From JANLSO01 sp031362405 (lineage in GTDB: Bacteria > Actinomycetota > Thermoleophilia > Miltoncostaeales > Miltoncostaeaceae), in contig JANLSO010000009.1 in assembly GCA_031362405.1 (NCBI GenBank), positions 1 through 35,249 of the forward strand: 35,249 bases of DNA, in the 5' to 3' direction. The translations under genes and the position numbers were made by a program. Position 1 is the first letter of the stretch. Every line of letters starts with the position of its first letter. This document shows positions 14,643 to 22,582 of this stretch, in pieces. The notes under the pieces were generated by a model. That model made no database searches, was not told where the DNA came from, and was given only the letters and a program-made list of their open reading frames with translations.

Positions 14643-15065
14643 TTAGCCCGCGTGCGCACCGGCCTCGCGCTGGACCAGTTCGGTGAGGGCGCCCATGCCG
14701 GAACGCGGGTGCACGAAGGCGATCATGTGGCCCCCAAGGCCGCGGCGGGGTGCCTGATCGATCAGCTCCTCGCCGGCCGCGCGAAGCTCGGCCAGAGCCG
14801 CGTCGAGGTCGTCGACCTCATAGGCCACGTGGTGAAACCCCTCGCCGCGTGAGGCGAGGAAGCGCGCGATCGGGCTCTGTGTATCGAGGGGCTGGATCAG
14901 CTCGACCTGGCCTGGCCCGATGCCCAAGGCCACGGCCTCGACGCCCTGTTCGGCCATCACCTCACGCACCTCGACGGCCATGCCGTAACGCTCGACGAAG
15001 TGCGGGATTGCCGTGTCGAGGTCGGCGACCACGTAGGCAACGTGATGGATGCGATGGGCGTGCAT
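14643..15065 (-). CDS. mce: Methylmalonyl-CoA epimerase
   Basis: A 140-residue VOC-fold enzyme that interconverts (R)- and (S)-methylmalonyl-CoA in propionate metabolism. It begins HRIHHVAYVVADLDTAIPHF, the metal-ligand His8, followed by QGVEAVALGIGPGQVELIQP, which contains the second ligand and the VELIQP text typical of the enzyme; the second half has GFHHVAYEVDDLDAALAELR and GGHMIAFVHPRS, and ends ALTELVQREA, with the last Glu ligand. Length matches bacterial epimerases. It follows the phosphoribosyltransferase by 14 bases and seems unrelated to its neighbours' pathways. The mutase is not in this window. Confidence 0.93.
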   Translation of the reverse strand: MHAHRIHHVAYVVADLDTAIPHFVERYGMAVEVREVMAEQGVEAVALGIGPGQVELIQPLDTQSPIARFLASRGEGFHHVAYEVDDLDAALAELRAAGEELIDQAPRRGLGGHMIAFVHPRSGMGALTELVQREAGAHAG

Positions 15066-15079
15066 GGGCTCCGGGTAGG

Positions 15080-16174
15080 TCAGACGACGAGGTCGAGGCG
15101 CGGGTTGGGGCGCTCCTCGCGACCCACCTTGGCACAGGGCCGACCGTCGACGCGGACGACGTCAGCCGTGAAGTCGCTCGTTCCGCGCAACAGCGAACTG
15201 CCAACGCCGTAGGCATCCACCGGCACCCCCTGCTCCTCGAAGGTACGAATACGCGCGGCGTCAAAGCCCCCTGAGGCGACGATACGCACGTGGCCGTGGC
15301 CCGCGTTGTCGAGCGCGCGGCGCACCTTCATCACGAGCTCCGGCACAACGCCGGTCGGTCGAAAGCGGCCCATCTCCTGCCAGAGCGCCCGGTCGACCAT
15401 CGTGTTGGAGGTATCGAGGCGCACCCCCCACAGCTTCGGCCCCAGAGCATCGGCGACCTCGAGGGCCGTCCGCACCGAGTCGTTCTCGAAGTCGACAAGC
15501 ACGGTGACGTTCAGCTCGTCCGAGAACCGATCACTGAACCGTTCGGCGGCCTTCACCGTGTCGCCTCCGTAGGCGGCGATGAGCCCATGGGGAACCGTGC
15601 CCATGCCCTTGCCACCCCACCACGACGCCTGAGCATCGGTCGAGACGCCGATCGCGCCGGCCACATGGGCGGCCCACCCATCGCCGGTCTGCACCTGCCA
15701 ATGATCGAACCGAGCCGGGAAGTAGAGGATCGGCTTGCCGCGCGCAGCCTCGACGACGTCGCGCACGTTGCGCGAGATCAGCGTCCGTCGTGCAAGTACG
15801 CCGAGGTAGAGGGTCTCCAGGTGGCAGAACACGTCGTAGTCACCCTCGATCGTGAGGACGGTTTCCCACGGTTCGGCGCCGTCGCCGTCATAAAGCGCCC
15901 GCACGACGAGGTCGGGCCAGCCGGGCGCCCACTCGAGGCCCTGGCCTCGGCCCGCGCACAGACGCAGAATCGCCAGGGCTTCATCGATACCGCCGAGGAC
16001 CGAGTGCTCGCGCTGGAAGACCTGGACGAGCACCCGCGGCCGGTGATCGTCGCCGATCAGGACTTCCCGGCTGAAGGTGAAGTAGGCGTCGCTGTAGTAC
16101 CCGTCGCGCATCTTATCGACGGGGAGCTGGAACGTCTCGGGTGCCAGCCGTCGCCTCGGCGCGGATGTGCTCAT
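15080..16174 (-). CDS. Nicotinate phosphoribosyltransferase family enzyme
   Basis: A 364-residue protein of the NAPRT/QPRT family that forms nicotinate mononucleotide from nicotinate and PRPP in NAD salvage. Features: MRDGYYSDAYFTFSREVLIG near the N-terminus (family: YSDxYF), TIEGDYDVFCHLETLYLGVL, ILYFPARFDHWQVQTGDGW, GKGMGTVPHGLIAAYGGD with the His that is phosphorylated in this family, VDFENDSVRTALEVADAL, WGVRLDTSNTM and IVASGGFDAARIRTF, the phosphate-binding strand, then VDAYGVGSSL. It is the shorter archaeal-like type. ATG overlaps the preceding stop. Substrate nicotinate versus a related base is inferred from the family. Confidence 0.9.
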   Translation of the reverse strand: MSTSAPRRRLAPETFQLPVDKMRDGYYSDAYFTFSREVLIGDDHRPRVLVQVFQREHSVLGGIDEALAILRLCAGRGQGLEWAPGWPDLVVRALYDGDGAEPWETVLTIEGDYDVFCHLETLYLGVLARRTLISRNVRDVVEAARGKPILYFPARFDHWQVQTGDGWAAHVAGAIGVSTDAQASWWGGKGMGTVPHGLIAAYGGDTVKAAERFSDRFSDELNVTVLVDFENDSVRTALEVADALGPKLWGVRLDTSNTMVDRALWQEMGRFRPTGVVPELVMKVRRALDNAGHGHVRIVASGGFDAARIRTFEEQGVPVDAYGVGSSLLRGTSDFTADVVRVDGRPCAKVGREERPNPRLDLVV

Positions 16175-16833
16175 GACGGCGCGGGCGGCTCGTCGTCAGG
16201 GAGCTTCATCGGGCGGGTCGTCCAGAGGAAACCGGCCGCAAGGAACGCCGCCGCGGCGACGACGATGGCGATCAGGCCGAGCCAGATGCCCGCGCCGGAG
16301 TTCTCGTCCTTGTTCGCCGATGCCGACACGGTTGCGGCGGGTGCCGCACCCGCGGCGACCACCTCGATGGCCGATGCGGGCCCGGGCTGGTTGGGTCCGG
16401 TTTCGGGGCCCTCGTCGCCGGGGACCTCGGGTGGGCCCGTCCACGATTTCACCACGCCGTCGGCGTAGGTCTGTTTGGTCTTCCAGATTGTCGTGCCGGT
16501 GTCGAAGCCGACTCCGAGAAACGTGAAGTCGAGATAGCGGTCGACGCCGATCGTGCCGCCGCGGTAAACCACGCCGATCGTTCGGTCATCGTCGGCCAGC
16601 GTCTCCTGGAGCGTCCAGCCGGCAGGCGGGGCGGCGAAACTCGACACCGTGACCTGTGGAGGGAAGGTGATCCTCACCGACGTTGTCGCCACTTCGCGCT
16701 CGGTCGGTACGCGTGCCGTGAACTCGGTGAACGCATTCTGCGTGACGGTCGTTGGCAGTACCTCAACGTGGCCGACGGCGGGGGCCGCGGCCATGCTGGT
16801 GACCAGTGCGCAGAGAACGAGGATCTTCTTCAC
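16171..16833 (-). CDS. YcnI-like DUF1775 copper-associated exported protein
   Basis: A 220-residue exported protein. A signal peptide (MKKILVLCALVTSMAAAPAV) should be cut before His22, leaving the His-Val-Glu-Val-Leu-Pro end that matches the family's N-terminal His copper ligand. The DUF1775 domain follows: VRITFPPQVTVSSFAAPPAG, GWTLQETLADDDRTIGVVYR and FTFLGVGFDTGTTIWKTKQT. After a Pro/Gly-rich spacer a single membrane helix (IWLGLIAIVVAAAAFLAAGF) anchors it. In other bacteria ycnI sits next to copC/copD genes; they are absent here. GTG start overlapping the SRPBCC stop. The Cu role is family knowledge. Confidence 0.88.
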   Translation of the reverse strand: MKKILVLCALVTSMAAAPAVGHVEVLPTTVTQNAFTEFTARVPTEREVATTSVRITFPPQVTVSSFAAPPAGWTLQETLADDDRTIGVVYRGGTIGVDRYLDFTFLGVGFDTGTTIWKTKQTYADGVVKSWTGPPEVPGDEGPETGPNQPGPASAIEVVAAGAAPAATVSASANKDENSGAGIWLGLIAIVVAAAAFLAAGFLWTTRPMKLPDDEPPAPS

Positions 16834-17249
16834 GTGGTGAAACTCCCTTGAAGGCTCATCAATATCCCGCCGTAAAGCGCCGATTCGGTCGAGGGCGTCA
16901 TCGCCACGCGGAATGCGAAGGCAAGAAACCCAGACGCATCACTCGAGATACTCACCCGCGTACCGTCGCCATCGTTCGCGAACGTCGTACAGGTGTCGCT
17001 GCGCAGGCCCAGGCCGGACGCCCGCCACGTGATTGATCGGTCGGGATCGACGGCGACGATACGCGGGCGCGTCCAAAAGCCACGGCCCCTGGGGTGGCGC
17101 AGATGCAGGTCGAGGCGGCGCCCGGGCGCCAGCGGCCCGTCGCATGACGCCGCGATGCACATGAGGTTCCACTCCGGCCAACGAGGGAGATCGATAAAGC
17201 GCGCCCATACCGCTTCGAGCGAGGCCGGAACGATCGTCTCGACGACCAC
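16830..17249 (-). CDS. SRPBCC (polyketide cyclase/START-like) protein
   Basis: A 139-residue protein with the helix-grip fold. It begins VVETIVPASLEAVWARFIDL, the usual first strand and helix, then PRWPEWNLMC (the constant Trp-Pro-x-Trp), SITWRASGLGLRSDT and TRVSISSDASGFLA. Such proteins hold hydrophobic ligands; no catalytic residues can be named. The GTG start directly follows the TAG of the DUF1385 gene, and its stop overlaps the YcnI-like start, so it is part of the same transcript. Confidence 0.85.
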   Translation of the reverse strand: MVVETIVPASLEAVWARFIDLPRWPEWNLMCIAASCDGPLAPGRRLDLHLRHPRGRGFWTRPRIVAVDPDRSITWRASGLGLRSDTCTTFANDGDGTRVSISSDASGFLAFAFRVAMTPSTESALYGGILMSLQGSFTT

Positions 17250-18056
17250 CTAATCGTGGATTCCTTCGGCGCGAAGGAGCTCGGCCATCGCCTGGCCCCC
17301 AACCCGCATCTCCTCTGCGCTGGGCTCCTTCGTGGCGAAGCCGGCCTGGAGGGCCCACCCGGCACCGTGAACCAGGCGTGAGACCGGGTTGCGCGGCTTT
17401 CGGTGAGCAAAAGCGAACAGCTCGACCGCCGCGCCCATCCCGATGGCGCCGGTTGCGACGCGCCCGAGCACTCCGGCGTTGGCGCCAAGGCTCCGACCCA
17501 GGGCGTTGGCGGCCGTGGTCGTCACCATCATCGGCAGCACGAGGTTGCTGCCACAGCGCGGATGCTCCTTTGGCTGCCGATCGGCGTGCGCGACCTCCCC
17601 GGGGCCCCCGGCCTCGTAGGCGGCGATGCTCTTGTGCTCGACCGAGTGCCAGCGTGCGGCGTGCGAGCCCCTCAAAGCCGCAAGGGTTGGCACAAGCCCC
17701 GCCAACGTGGCGACGGCTTCTTGCGCGAGAGGCGAGCTCAGGCGACGGCGAGCAATGGTGGTGGTGACGAGGGCGACGACGATGCCGACATACCCCGAAC
17801 GCTCCTGCATCGCGAAGCGTGCCGAAGGCATCCTCCGGCGCATCGCCGGCAGCACCGCGACGGCCTCGCCCATGCGCAGCACGCCGCGCAGAATGGGCAC
17901 CTCGCCGAGCCGCCCACGGGCGAAACGTGGCTTCGCGCCAGAGCCCACGTGGACGGTGCCGTCGTCGTCGCGGGTTGCCGCCGCCCAATGGGTCGGCCCG
18001 TGGACAAGCAGGCCGTTGGCGAGGGCCATGCCACCGAGTCGCGGGCGAGAGCTCAT
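17250..18056 (-). CDS. DUF1385 family membrane-associated protein
   Basis: A 268-residue protein of PF07136. It starts LGGMALANGLLVHGPTHWAA (most members read GGQAVIEGVMMR at this place, so the first signature is diverged). The second signature RWHSVEHKSIAAYEAGG and EHPRCGSNLVLPMM are clear. Several hydrophobic helices (VGIVVALVTTTIA, MMVTTTAANALG and following) indicate an integral membrane protein. Family function unknown; it is often adjacent to prfA, rpmE or thyX in actinobacteria and firmicutes. ATG overlaps the thyX-like stop. Confidence 0.88.
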   Translation of the reverse strand: MSSRPRLGGMALANGLLVHGPTHWAAATRDDDGTVHVGSGAKPRFARGRLGEVPILRGVLRMGEAVAVLPAMRRRMPSARFAMQERSGYVGIVVALVTTTIARRRLSSPLAQEAVATLAGLVPTLAALRGSHAARWHSVEHKSIAAYEAGGPGEVAHADRQPKEHPRCGSNLVLPMMVTTTAANALGRSLGANAGVLGRVATGAIGMGAAVELFAFAHRKPRNPVSRLVHGAGWALQAGFATKEPSAEEMRVGGQAMAELLRAEGIHD

Positions 18057-19654
18057 TCGCTCAGCCTAAAGCCTCGCCGGGCGGCCATCCGACGTTCCGC
18101 GGCCATGCGTCCGGCCGCCGGGTCGGACCTATCGACGAAGCTCATCATCGCGGCGATCTGCGTGTGGCCGGCCTGGGTGGCGATCAGTTCGTGCATCTGT
18201 TGGGCGACAAGCCGGTACGACGGATGCCCCTGGGGTTGGCTGCGCAGCTCGATGACGTGCATCGCCTCGCGCGCGTTCATGACCATTGTGAAACGGACCC
18301 GGTGCGCCAGGGACACGGCATAGGCGGCGTCGCTCGGCGTCGCGACGAGCAGCTCGGCGAAGAGAGCGGCGCTGTCGGCCTGAACCTCGGCGTAGCGCTC
18401 GGCGTGGCCGGCTTCGGCGAGTTCGTGCGGGAGATCCCAGCCGAGGTACGGGGTGAGTGCTTGCGCTTGCAGGCTCAGGAGGCGATGGCGCTGGAGATCG
18501 CGGTAGGCGCCGTAGTCGCAGACGATCTCGAACGTGTACGTCGTCGTCTCGAGGGCGCGACCGGGGCGCTGGCGCCGGTCGGCACGGGCCCCCGCATAGG
18601 CGACGAGCACGTCGCGTCGATCGGAGGGCGCCATCTGGCGCGCCACCTCGCGGGCCGTCGCGAGATCGGCCCCGCTCGCCGCCCACAGGGCGTGCGCGAC
18701 GACCCGTTCTTCTCCGTCGGGATCGAAGTCGATCAGCGTGACCTGGGCTGGTGTGGGAGCGCTACCCGCGAGTGAGGTGAGGTGCCGGTTCGCGTGCTGG
18801 GCGGTCGCGGTGGCGGTCTCGGCCAGATACGCCGAGTGTGCTCCGCCACGGTCGGGGCGGTCGGTGCGGGTCAGGAACGCGGGGATCACCGTCCGCAGCT
18901 CGGTGAGCATCTGCGCCGCGCACGTGCGCGCCTCGCTCACGGGGTGAGCGGCCATGCGGATGATCATCGCCTCGTACGCCTGGCCGGAGGCGAAGATCCC
19001 CGTGTTGCTGGTTGTCGCGGCGGGGAGCATCCCCCGCAGCGAATCGAGGGCGCGGGCGCGGATCGCCCGGGCGCGTGCCGGCGGTGGGGTGCCGTCGTCG
19101 GGCGTCTCGCGCTCCCAGAAAGCCACCATCGGTTCGATCAGCCCGGCGTAGGCGCCGAAGGCTCCGTCCATCACGGTGACATACCGCCCCGCCAGGGCAG
19201 TGTCGGCCATCACGCCCGTCGGCCGGTGGTAGCGGTAGTACCCACCCGGTTGGTCGGCGTAGGCGATGTAGCGGGTCGACTGTTCGAGGTAGCTGGCAAG
19301 GCGCCCCCACTGGAGCACCTTGGTCAGGATGTTCGAGGCGCCCTCGACGGCGAGGTGCACGGCTCCCAGTTGGGCCACCGAATCGTCGCCGTACTGGGCG
19401 AGAACGCGATCGTAGAGCGCGTGCGCCTGCTTCTCGCCCGGCCCTTCATTGGCCGCGCCCGCGTCGGGGTCGTCGGGGAGGAACTCGTCGATGAGCAGTC
19501 GCCGCAGCGATTTTGGGCTGCGCGAATAGCGCGCGAAGAGGGCGCCTTTCACGGTTTCTGGAAGGTTCGTGAGTGCGAAGACCGGGCCGTCGAGGTTCGA
19601 GACGTAGGGTCGAAGGCGCTCGCGCTCGCCTTTCGTGAGTTCGGAGTCCCCCAA
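18053..19654 (-). CDS. Tandem ThyX-like (flavin-dependent thymidylate synthase-fold) protein
   Basis: A 533-residue protein about twice the length of ThyX. Two ThyX-like halves are visible. In the first the motif region is VLQWGRLASYLEQSTRYIAY (residues 113-132): it matches RHRxxSxNExSxRY except that Arg-His is replaced by Trp-Gly. In the second half RHRLLSLQAQALTPY (389-403) retains RHR but has Ala399 in place of the active Ser and lacks the RY end. Other ThyX traits: LAVEGASNILTKV, FEIVCDYGAYRDLQRHRLLS, and AREAMHVIELRSQPQGHPSY near the end. The start is TTG at 19654; an in-frame stop lies four codons upstream. Family architecture is known in some actinobacteria and Chloroflexi as annotation only. 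Enzymatic activity as ThyX is doubtful. First gene of the minus-strand train to ychF. Confidence 0.8.
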   Translation of the reverse strand: MGDSELTKGERERLRPYVSNLDGPVFALTNLPETVKGALFARYSRSPKSLRRLLIDEFLPDDPDAGAANEGPGEKQAHALYDRVLAQYGDDSVAQLGAVHLAVEGASNILTKVLQWGRLASYLEQSTRYIAYADQPGGYYRYHRPTGVMADTALAGRYVTVMDGAFGAYAGLIEPMVAFWERETPDDGTPPPARARAIRARALDSLRGMLPAATTSNTGIFASGQAYEAMIIRMAAHPVSEARTCAAQMLTELRTVIPAFLTRTDRPDRGGAHSAYLAETATATAQHANRHLTSLAGSAPTPAQVTLIDFDPDGEERVVAHALWAASGADLATAREVARQMAPSDRRDVLVAYAGARADRRQRPGRALETTTYTFEIVCDYGAYRDLQRHRLLSLQAQALTPYLGWDLPHELAEAGHAERYAEVQADSAALFAELLVATPSDAAYAVSLAHRVRFTMVMNAREAMHVIELRSQPQGHPSYRLVAQQMHELIATQAGHTQIAAMMSFVDRSDPAAGRMAAERRMAARRGFRLSE

Positions 19655-19698
19655 GACGTCTAGTTATGGCTGTCCGACACGCGCGCAATCCTACCGCC

Positions 19699-21645
19699 GT
19701 GCACACACGCCGACTGCTTGGCCTCGCTGCTGTCGGTATCACCGTCGCCGCATCCGTTCTTGTCTCCACCGCAATCGCGGCTGCGCCCGAGCAGGCGTGT
19801 CGCGACGTTTCACGCCTCGGCGCCGTGCCGCTCGCGATTCCGGACGGGGCGAGCCGCAGCTTCGATGACCTCCTCGATGTGCGTGCCACGATGGCGATGT
19901 CGGCTCTGCCGCCCGGCGGCAACGGTGCCGGGGTAACCGTCGCCGACATCGAGTTCGACTGGGACCCCTTCCACGAAGACCTTAAGGATCGTCGCCTGCC
20001 CACCCCCGGGCGGTTTCGCGAGAACGCCGCCCAAGACATCAGCCACGGCACCGCCGTCTTGTCGCTGATCGGGGGCGATGCCGACGGCAGCGGAATCACG
20101 GGTCTTGCCCCCGGTGCAGCGCTCGCCCCACTGTCGCCCTACGTCGGTGGTCAGTACGTCCCCGATGAGGCGATCACCAACGCCGCAGCGGGTCTTCGTG
20201 CCGGTGACGTGCTGCTGATCGAGCTGCAGTCGGGCCTCTTCGGGCCCGTCGAGACCGACGGGTTCCACGGCCCCAAGGTTCGCGCCGCCATCGCCGCCGC
20301 GGTCGCGAAGGGGATCGTCGTGGTCGAACCGGTCGGCAACCTAGGGGAAGATCTCGCCACCTTTGGCGTCACCGCCGATAGCCCGGCGCTGATCGTGGGC
20401 GCGGGAAGCGCAGCGGCCGCCGGGCACCTCGAGCGTGGAACACTCGTCGGTTCGAACACCGGTACGCGCATCGATGTCCAGGGGCCTGGGGAGGCCGTGG
20501 TGACCGCGACCTCCGCGCCGAGCTACTTCGACTTTCTTCAGGGCGGCAGCGGCAACGGGTCGCGTTCGTACACCCACTGCTTCGGCGGCAGCTCGAGCGC
20601 GGCGGCGAGCGTCGCCGGCGCGGTCGCCGCGATGCAGGGCATCGCCCGGGCGCGCCGCGGGGCTCCGTTCTCGCCCGCCGAGGTACGCGAGCGTTTGGTC
20701 ATCACCGGCGTGCCCCAGACCGACCCTCAGAACGGGAACATCGGCCCGCTGCCGCAGGTGCGGGCCGCGGCCGATCTCGACGAGCCGCCATCGCCGAGCG
20801 CCCTGCGTACGACGGCATCCGGCCCGGTGGCCCCCGGGCGTGTCGCCCTGCGCTGGAACTCCTCACCAACCGACATTCACGGTGGAGCCGGGCGTTCGGT
20901 CGACCAGATTCTCGTCGACGACACTGTCGTGGGGACGGTCGACGCCGAGCTTGGTGCGTTTGAGATCACCGTTCCCAATGGATCCCACCGCGTCGTCGTG
21001 CGCTCGCTCGATCGGGTGGGCAACGCGTCGTCGACGTCGCTGGATCTCGTTGTCGACGCCGATGCCCCTGCGGCCCCCCATGATCTGACCCCCGGCGGCG
21101 GAACCAGCGTGCCCTCGGGCCCGCTGACGCTGCGCTGGAAGAGCGCCCGTGACGACCCGCCACCCAACGGTTCTGGGCGCGCAGCTGATGTCGTGGTGTT
21201 CGACGGGCAAGAGGTTGCCCGGGTGGCCGCTGGTGTCGGCGCCCTCGAGGTGCAGGTCGCCCCCGGCGCTCACTCCTGGCAGGTTCGCTCGTTCGACGTC
21301 TCGGGCAACTCCTCGCAGACCACGGCGGCATTCACGGCCGCCGCACAGGGCTCGGGAGCGGCGGCGGTGCCGCCGCCCGGTGCACGTCTCGGCCGCCGCG
21401 CCGGTCGCCTGCTGGCCGCGCGAAGACAGGGCGCCGTCTGGCTGGTGCCCGTACGCATGCGCTCCGCAGCCAGAGCCCGCGCGACGGCCAACGGGAAGGC
21501 GGTCAACCTCGTCAACGGTCGCGGTGTCATTCGTGTTGCCCGCGGAGCAGTCGTGCGCGTGCGACTCACCTCGCCACGACTGCCCAGCGTCTCCTATCGC
21601 CTGAGCATCGGCACCGATGGCCGCCTGGTGGTCCGCCTGGTCTGA
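19699..21645 (+). CDS. Secreted subtilisin-like serine protease (S8) with Ig-like C-terminal repeats
   Basis: A 648-residue secreted protease if read from GTG at 19699, which gives a standard signal peptide (HTRRLLGLAAVGITVAASVL, with AIAAA before the cleavage region). An upstream ATG at 19666 would add 11 residues and spoil the signal. Catalytic residues, numbered from 19699, are Asp83 in GVTVADIEFDWDPFHEDL, His116 in DISHGTAVLSLIGG and Ser299 in HCFGGSSSAAASVAGAVAAM; the usual Pro three residues after Ser is Ala. Asn in VEPVGNLG is the oxyanion residue. After the protease domain two Ig-like/Fn3-like repeats follow (each with LRW near the start, VxDxxxVGTV-type strands and HRVVVRSLDRVGN or HSWQVRSFDVSGN at the end), then a basic C-terminal domain. 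Stand-alone gene, extracellular degradation likely. Confidence 0.9.
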   Translation: MHTRRLLGLAAVGITVAASVLVSTAIAAAPEQACRDVSRLGAVPLAIPDGASRSFDDLLDVRATMAMSALPPGGNGAGVTVADIEFDWDPFHEDLKDRRLPTPGRFRENAAQDISHGTAVLSLIGGDADGSGITGLAPGAALAPLSPYVGGQYVPDEAITNAAAGLRAGDVLLIELQSGLFGPVETDGFHGPKVRAAIAAAVAKGIVVVEPVGNLGEDLATFGVTADSPALIVGAGSAAAAGHLERGTLVGSNTGTRIDVQGPGEAVVTATSAPSYFDFLQGGSGNGSRSYTHCFGGSSSAAASVAGAVAAMQGIARARRGAPFSPAEVRERLVITGVPQTDPQNGNIGPLPQVRAAADLDEPPSPSALRTTASGPVAPGRVALRWNSSPTDIHGGAGRSVDQILVDDTVVGTVDAELGAFEITVPNGSHRVVVRSLDRVGNASSTSLDLVVDADAPAAPHDLTPGGGTSVPSGPLTLRWKSARDDPPPNGSGRAADVVVFDGQEVARVAAGVGALEVQVAPGAHSWQVRSFDVSGNSSQTTAAFTAAAQGSGAAAVPPPGARLGRRAGRLLAARRQGAVWLVPVRMRSAARARATANGKAVNLVNGRGVIRVARGAVVRVRLTSPRLPSVSYRLSIGTDGRLVVRLV

Positions 21646-21707
21646 CGAGGCTGGCGGCCGGGGAGGAAAATCAACCCAGCATCCTCGAGGCATGCTCGCG
21701 TCATGCC

Positions 21708-21953
21708 ATGGCGGCGATCCAGGTGAAGAACGTCCCACCCGATCTGCACCGACGCCGGGCTGCTCTGCACGGCATGACGATCAGTGGCTACCTGCTGATG
21801 CTCGCGCAGCGTGATCTTGAGCGGCCCAGCCGCGTTGAGTGGTTTGCGAATCTGGCACTCCGGGAGCCAGTTCGCAGCCTTGACGTCGTCGCGGCCCTGC
21901 ACGCTGCCAGAGCCGAGCGAGATGCGGGACTCCTTGATGCCCTGGGCGATTGA
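21708..21953 (+). CDS. FitA-like ribbon-helix-helix antitoxin
   Basis: An 81-residue antitoxin. The N-terminal AAIQVKNVPPDLHRRRAALH (residues 2-21) is the RHH DNA-binding strand and first helix, followed by GMTISGYLLMLAQRDLERPS; the acidic/alanine-rich rest (ALHAARAERDAGLLDALGD) would wrap the toxin. The stop overlaps the PIN toxin start by 17 bases, as is common for fitAB. Its toxin is broken (next entry), so the antitoxin may persist as an orphan. Confidence 0.85.
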   Translation: MAAIQVKNVPPDLHRRRAALHGMTISGYLLMLAQRDLERPSRVEWFANLALREPVRSLDVVAALHAARAERDAGLLDALGD

Positions 21954-22313
21954 CGCGTCGGCGCTGATCGAGGTTCTCCTTGGACCGGCGCGGCGCAAAA
22001 ATCGCGAGCGTCGTCACGGACGACGAACTGTTGGCACCGGACCTCATCAGCGCCAAAGTGGTGTCGACGCTCCGTCGCGAAAGGTGGCGTGAGCAACGAG
22101 GATGCGATGCGAGCCATCGATGATTTGAGCCGGTCGCCGGAGCGCGTCTTCACGACGGGCCTCCTCCACGACGTATGGCCGTTGTGCGACCGTCTCTCGG
22201 CGTACGACGCCCAGTACGTCGCTCTCGCCCGGGCGATCGGTTGCGCCGTGGTGACATCTGATGGGCGCATGAGCAGAGCGCACGGGCTCGGTGTCGCGGT
22301 CGTTGCTGCGTGA
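21937..22313 (+). pseudogene. PIN-domain toxin (FitB/VapC) with two frameshifts
   Basis: From ATG 21937 the reading MPWAIDASALIEVLLGPARR carries the first PIN Asp. The homology continues one frame over as KIASVVTDDELLAPDLISAK and VVSTLRRER, then a further frame over as EDAMRAIDDLSRSPERVFTT and LSAYDAQYVALARAIGCAVV with the third and fourth acidic residues (AYDAQY, TSDGRM) to the stop at 22313. The first change lies at a run of five A (21997 onward), the second near 22085. The usual acidic Glu in the PDL-x-x-x-E position is Lys. Both shifts are in the same direction, so they do not compensate. No full-length toxin can be made from this sequence. Confidence 0.8.
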
Positions 22314-22323
22314 TGAACACGCG

Positions 22324-22353
22324 TTGACCTTATTAGTCCGAGCGCTAGACTAA
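22324..22353 (+). promoter_or_regulatory. Promoter with overlapping inverted-repeat operator for phd-vapC
   Basis: TTGACC (22324-22329) and TAGACT (22346-22351) are spaced by 16 bases. Overlapping the -10 box are half-sites TTAGTC (22333-22338) and GACTAA (22348-22353), a perfect inverted repeat with a nine-base spacer. The transcript would start at or close to the ATG at 22358. This is the place and form expected for autoregulation by a Phd/YefM antitoxin. Confidence 0.6.
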
Positions 22354-22357
22354 CCCC

Positions 22358-22582
22358 ATGCCCGAGGCCGTCAACCTTCACGAAGCCAAGACGCACTTCT
22401 CCCGGCTCGTTGATCGTGCCCATGCGGGAGAGGAGATCGTGATCGCGAAGGCCGGTCGTCCATACGCGCGGCTCGTGCCTCTCGCCGACCCCCCCAAGCG
22501 GGAACTCGGGTTTCTGCCGGGGCATCTCGATGATGCCTTCTTCGACCCCCTTCCCGACGACGAACTCGTCGGCTGGGAGTGA
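22358..22582 (+). CDS. Phd/YefM-family antitoxin
   Basis: A 74-residue antitoxin. The Phd fold is seen in AVNLHEAKTHFSRLVDRAHA (residues 4-23) and GEEIVIAKAGRPYARLVPLA (24-43), the typical DNA-binding dimer. The C-terminal FLPGHLDDAFFDPLPDDELV is the acidic toxin-binding tail with Trp-Glu at the end. The stop overlaps the GTG of the toxin. It would repress its own promoter through the inverted repeat at 22333-22353. Confidence 0.93.
   Translation: MPEAVNLHEAKTHFSRLVDRAHAGEEIVIAKAGRPYARLVPLADPPKRELGFLPGHLDDAFFDPLPDDELVGWE

Noticed and set aside
16939..17988. Minus-strand frame of 349 codons across DUF1385 and SRPBCC
   Set aside because: An alternative frame of those two genes; Arg/Gly/Ala repeats with no recognisable fold.
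22261..22357. The inverted repeat at the phd promoter considered as a phage attachment site
   Set aside because: No second copy, integrase or tRNA is nearby; the -10 overlap fits an operator better.
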